This document shows positions 63,140 through 64,000 of a stretch of DNA of 64,000 bases, piece after piece. The position numbers and the translations under genes were made by a program. The stretch comes from Paenibacillus xerothermodurans. Its GTDB lineage: Bacteria > Bacillota > Bacilli > Paenibacillales > NBRC-103111. The stretch lies in the NCBI RefSeq assembly GCF_002220865.2, contig NZ_NHRJ02000009.1, positions 278 through 64,277 on the forward strand, given 5' to 3'. Under the pieces are notes generated by a model, which was given only the letters and a program-made list of their open reading frames with translations, had not been told where the DNA came from and made no database searches. Position 1 is the stretch's first letter. The number at the start of each line of letters is the position of its first letter.

Positions 63140-64000
63140 TTAATGATTGCTGTAATCGTGAGACATGGCCCATTGGTACTGCGCGCCCTGTGGAGCATAG
63201 ATCGTGTCCGCATCAGAATCCATATAAGAACGTCTCGGCACGAGTGCGTGTGGTGCAACCACAGCAATTTCATCCTCGTGCCCTTCGATCACCGCACCGT
63301 CCTCGATCACAGCGCCTTCGCCAATAATCGCATGAGATATACGAACATTGCGCCCGATCGTGACGTTCGGCATTAACACACTGTCCTGCACCCGGCTGGA
63401 TTCGCCGATTTGCACTCCGGCGAACAATACAGTGCGGTAGACACTACCGAGAATGCTGCTGCTGCGATGGGCGAGTATCTCCTCCACATCATGTCGCGGA
63501 TAGGTGGTCAGCAGGCCATCTGTGTGGTGGGATCGGCTGTACATCGGCCAATCCGAGGGCTGAAGGTTCAGCTGGGCTTGTCCACGAAGCAAATCCATGT
63601 GTGCCTCCCACAAGCTCTTGACCGTACCGACATCACGCCAGTATCCATCAAACGGATAAGCGTACAGGAGCCCGTCCAAACGCAGCATCCGTGGTATGAG
63701 ATCCTTTCCGAAATCGTGGCTTGATCTAGGATTTTTTGAATCTTCGATCAAGTGCTGGCGCAAATAAGACCACTTGAATATATAAATGCCCATCGATGCC
63801 AGATTGCTCTCCGGCTTCTTCGGCTTCTCCAAGAACTCGGTGATCCGCAGTGTCGAGTCGGTGTTCATGATGCCGAACCGATGCGCTTCCGCCCAAGGAA
63901 CCTCCATTACGGAGATTGTTGCGTCAGCCCCGCTGGCTTTATGGCTTTCGAGCAGTGCACGATAATCCATTGAATAAATATGGTCACCGGATAAAATGAG
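63140..64000 (-). CDS. glgC: Glucose-1-phosphate adenylyltransferase, C-terminal part
   Basis: The 3' 287 codons of glgC; the 5' end lies beyond the window. The enzyme makes ADP-glucose for glycogen synthesis. Visible landmarks are the [12 protein letters not shown] catalytic-domain segment at the edge, the [17 protein letters not shown] loop, [26 protein letters not shown] and a left-handed beta-helix C terminus ([22 protein letters not shown]). The stop is at 63140. No glgD, glgA or glgB is within the window, so the rest of the pathway should lie to the right or elsewhere. Confidence 0.95.
   Translation of the reverse strand, partial: LILSGDHIYSMDYRALLESHKASGADATISVMEVPWAEAHRFGIMNTDSTLRITEFLEKPKKPESNLASMGIYIFKWSYLRQHLIEDSKNPRSSHDFGKDLIPRMLRLDGLLYAYPFDGYWRDVGTVKSLWEAHMDLLRGQAQLNLQPSDWPMYSRSHHTDGLLTTYPRHDVEEILAHRSSSILGSVYRTVLFAGVQIGESSRVQDSVLMPNVTIGRNVRISHAIIGEGAVIEDGAVIEGHEDEIAVVAPHALVPRRSYMDSDADTIYAPQGAQYQWAMSHDYSNH

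Overview
The window is a chromosomal segment of an endospore-forming Firmicute, most likely Paenibacillaceae (Paenibacillus or a close relative). The evidence is moderately high GC, strong purine-rich Shine-Dalgarno (SD) sites, frequent TTG and GTG starts, sporulation genes (bofA, spo0F), a Bacillus-type large SRP RNA, and gene orders shared with Bacillus subtilis. No phage, insertion sequence, tRNA or CRISPR array was recognised.

Layout. 1-5.7 kb (minus strand): 5' end of a 16S rRNA gene with its leader and promoter, then, going upstream, bofA, yaaL, recR, ybaB/ebfC, dnaX, a PAS histidine kinase and the SRP RNA. This is the B. subtilis origin-proximal block plus the kinase. 5.7-14.3 kb (minus): rpmE, a radical SAM gene, rho, murA, fba, spo0F, pyrG, rpoE, the other conserved Bacillus block. 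14.3-19.8 kb: an intracellular-type subtilase, ywiB, a GH42 beta-galactosidase and a Tat-type metallophosphoesterase. 19.9-26.3 kb: speB, speE, a class A PBP (pbpG-like), an OYE-family flavoprotein and ywhD. 26.4-34.5 kb: a secreted M1 peptidase, a membrane protein, a c-di-AMP riboswitch with its NlpC/P60 hydrolase, an ImmR-ImmA-XhlA-like module, DUF3243 and DUF4190 proteins, a sulfurtransferase and a GNAT acetyltransferase. 34.7-40.6 kb: a SWIM-domain protein coupled to an SNF2 helicase, then a degenerate receiver-domain protein. 40.8-45.9 kb: galK-galE-galT with a divergent AraC regulator. 45.9-50.0 kb: a decayed 7TM histidine kinase beside an intact response regulator, a tiny Cys-rich ORF and rluF. 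50.3-54.4 kb: an AraC regulator divergent from uxaE-uxaC (galacturonate use). 54.4-64 kb: DinB and WYL proteins, a second class A PBP, a secreted protein with a charged tail, a DNA-deoxyinosine glycosylase cluster, an EamA transporter, an SDR, and glgC running off the window end.

How the genes work together. The first 14 kb is housekeeping: DNA replication and repair, transcription, cell-wall precursor supply, CTP supply, glycolysis and the Spo0 phosphorelay. The rest is carbohydrate use (galactosides, galacturonate, glycogen), wall remodelling and regulation. The best candidate for an undescribed small system is at 30.6-32.1 kb. There a phage-type repressor/anti-repressor protease pair (ImmR/ImmA) lies opposite one small XhlA-like coiled-coil membrane protein. 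The shared control region holds repeated TTACC-N4-GGTAA operator-like sites and a near-consensus LexA box, and no other phage genes are visible.
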